From the NCBI GenBank assembly GCA_013815355.1, contig JACDGG010000001.1, forward strand, positions 1-64,000: a stretch of DNA of 64,000 bases, in the 5' to 3' direction. Source of the stretch: Solirubrobacterales bacterium (GTDB lineage Bacteria > Actinomycetota > Thermoleophilia > Solirubrobacterales > Solirubrobacteraceae). The first letter of the stretch is position 1; each line of letters starts with the position of its first letter. The notes under the pieces were generated by a model. That model searched no databases. It was not told the origin of the DNA and saw only the letters and a program-made list of their open reading frames with translations. Made by a program: the position numbers and the translations under genes. Below are positions 62,854-64,000 of the stretch, one piece after another.

Positions 62854-63741
62854 CTAAACGCTCCAGGTGGGAAATGCCTTGCCGGTGAGCACGCGCAGCC
62901 GGCGGACCTCCTCGGCAAAGTATTCCTGCAGGCGCGCGCGCGTATCTGGGTCGAGCTCCGGCGCGGCCAAAGGCTTCGAGAAGAGGCGCTGAATCGCCTG
63001 GCGGATCGAGCGGCGCAGGCCGGGCGACATTCTTTGCAGCAGCAGCCGCTGCAGCAGCAGCGAGCCCTGCACACGACGATGGAGGACCACGAAGTAGGAG
63101 TAGGTGTTCAGCTCATCTCCGGTGTTCACTTCCTCCTCAAAGCGAGGCGAGACGAAGGTACGGTCGACGGAGAGAAAGGCGAAGATCTCGCTGAGCGCCT
63201 CCTGGCGATTGGCGAGGAGGTCAGCCTGGTCAATGACAAGAATTTGCTCGTCGCGAAAGTGCTTTCGATACAGCTCCAGCTGCGTGACGTAGAGGCCTGG
63301 GGAGGTGTAGAGCGAGTATGGGTCGCTGAAATCCGTCAGCGCCTCGCTGAGCGGGCGGCGCTCATCTTCCACGGCGACGCTGAAGTGGTAGTGCGATACC
63401 GCGCGGTCAATCGGATCACGGACGAGGTAGATCAGCTTGGCATCGGGGATCAGCTGGCTGATTCTCTCCGGTACCCCCTGACGTCTGGGGTGAATCGCGT
63501 AACAAGGCGATATCTCACCTCGCACCTCATACGCAGAGTCGAACAGCTTTTCGTAGTCCTCGAGCCGCTCGATCCGCTTCGAGCCTGGCGGGTAGGGGAT
63601 GCCGTTAGGTGGGCCCGAGAAGAAGTTTGTCTCCTTCATCGCGGGAAGCTTCTGGATTTCCGGATGCTCCCCCAGATAGTGGTGGAGACTGCTGGTACCG
63701 CTCTTCATGGCGCCGATGATGAGGAATGTCGGGAGAGTCAT
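62854..63741 (-). CDS. Sulfotransferase domain protein
   Basis: TFLIIGAMKSGTSSLHHYLGEHPEIQKLPAMKETNFFS; DAKLIYLVRDPIDRAVSHYHF. Confidence 0.87.
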   Translation of the reverse strand: MTLPTFLIIGAMKSGTSSLHHYLGEHPEIQKLPAMKETNFFSGPPNGIPYPPGSKRIERLEDYEKLFDSAYEVRGEISPCYAIHPRRQGVPERISQLIPDAKLIYLVRDPIDRAVSHYHFSVAVEDERRPLSEALTDFSDPYSLYTSPGLYVTQLELYRKHFRDEQILVIDQADLLANRQEALSEIFAFLSVDRTFVSPRFEEEVNTGDELNTYSYFVVLHRRVQGSLLLQRLLLQRMSPGLRRSIRQAIQRLFSKPLAAPELDPDTRARLQEYFAEEVRRLRVLTGKAFPTWSV

Positions 63742-63860
63742 GTCTAAGTGCTTGCGGTCATCCGTGAGCAGGCGAGTCTATCAGCGGCTGGAGTGCTGAA
63801 GAGCGGGCTGAGCGACCCTGGGCGGCTCTTCTGCGGCCCATCAAATGCGCGTGGGATGCT

Positions 63861-63998
63861 CTAGCGGATCGCTTCAAGCGCGGCCAGAAGGGTGGCTGTG
63901 CTCTGTGCGCTTGAGAAGCGATCGAGCCAGGCGCCGAGGTTGATCTCTGAGCGCAGCTCAAGAGCGGAAGCGTCCAGCACCGCATCGGCATAGGCTTG
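63861..63998 (-). CDS. 3' end of a CDS running off the window (unknown, possibly glycosyltransferase)
   Basis: Minus-strand frame open to window end reading QAYADAVLDASALELRSEINLGAWLDRFSSAQSTATLLAALEAIR*; absent from the ORF track because its start is outside the window. Confidence 0.45.
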   Translation of the reverse strand, partial: QAYADAVLDASALELRSEINLGAWLDRFSSAQSTATLLAALEAIR

Positions 63999-64000
63999 CG

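Noticed and set aside
1-64000. tRNA, rRNA, CRISPR arrays, IS elements or prophage genes
   Set aside because: None recognised by reading; no transposase or integrase motif among the ORF translations. A tRNAscan/CRISPRCasFinder run would be needed to exclude them fully

Overview
High-GC actinobacterial-type chromosome window, read by eye from the sequence and the supplied ORF track; no searches were run. The left edge is housekeeping (dnaX 3' end, YbaB/EbfC, recR, aspartate kinase). After a ~1.2 kb non-coding stretch come a polyprenyl-phosphate sugar transferase and a sigma factor. From ~6.9 to ~47.7 kb lies a large nonribosomal peptide (NRPS) island: seven NRPS polypeptides, two stand-alone carrier proteins, a stand-alone adenylation enzyme with an acyl-CoA-dehydrogenase-like partner, an FkbH-like / ACP / MaoC-SDR / BtrH-like sub-operon, a TauD/SyrP-like dioxygenase, an Sfp-type PPTase, a diaminobutyrate-type aminotransferase, two SDR-containing proteins, a sulfotransferase and a Wzm/Wzt-type polysaccharide ABC exporter. 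From ~47.7 kb to the end are repeat-rich secreted proteins and exopolysaccharide genes (O-antigen-ligase-like, Wzz/BY-kinase-like, PssD/PssE-like, GT4, GH79-like, a second sulfotransferase). The most interesting signal is a split NRPS arrangement. Two C*-A-T proteins have condensation-like domains lacking HHxxxDG and Asp-like A-domain codes. Each is paired with a canonical C domain on a separate polypeptide, and those two C domains share the variant HHxxxDA motif. A SyrP/TauD-like hydroxylase lies in the same island. All product and substrate assignments are predictions.
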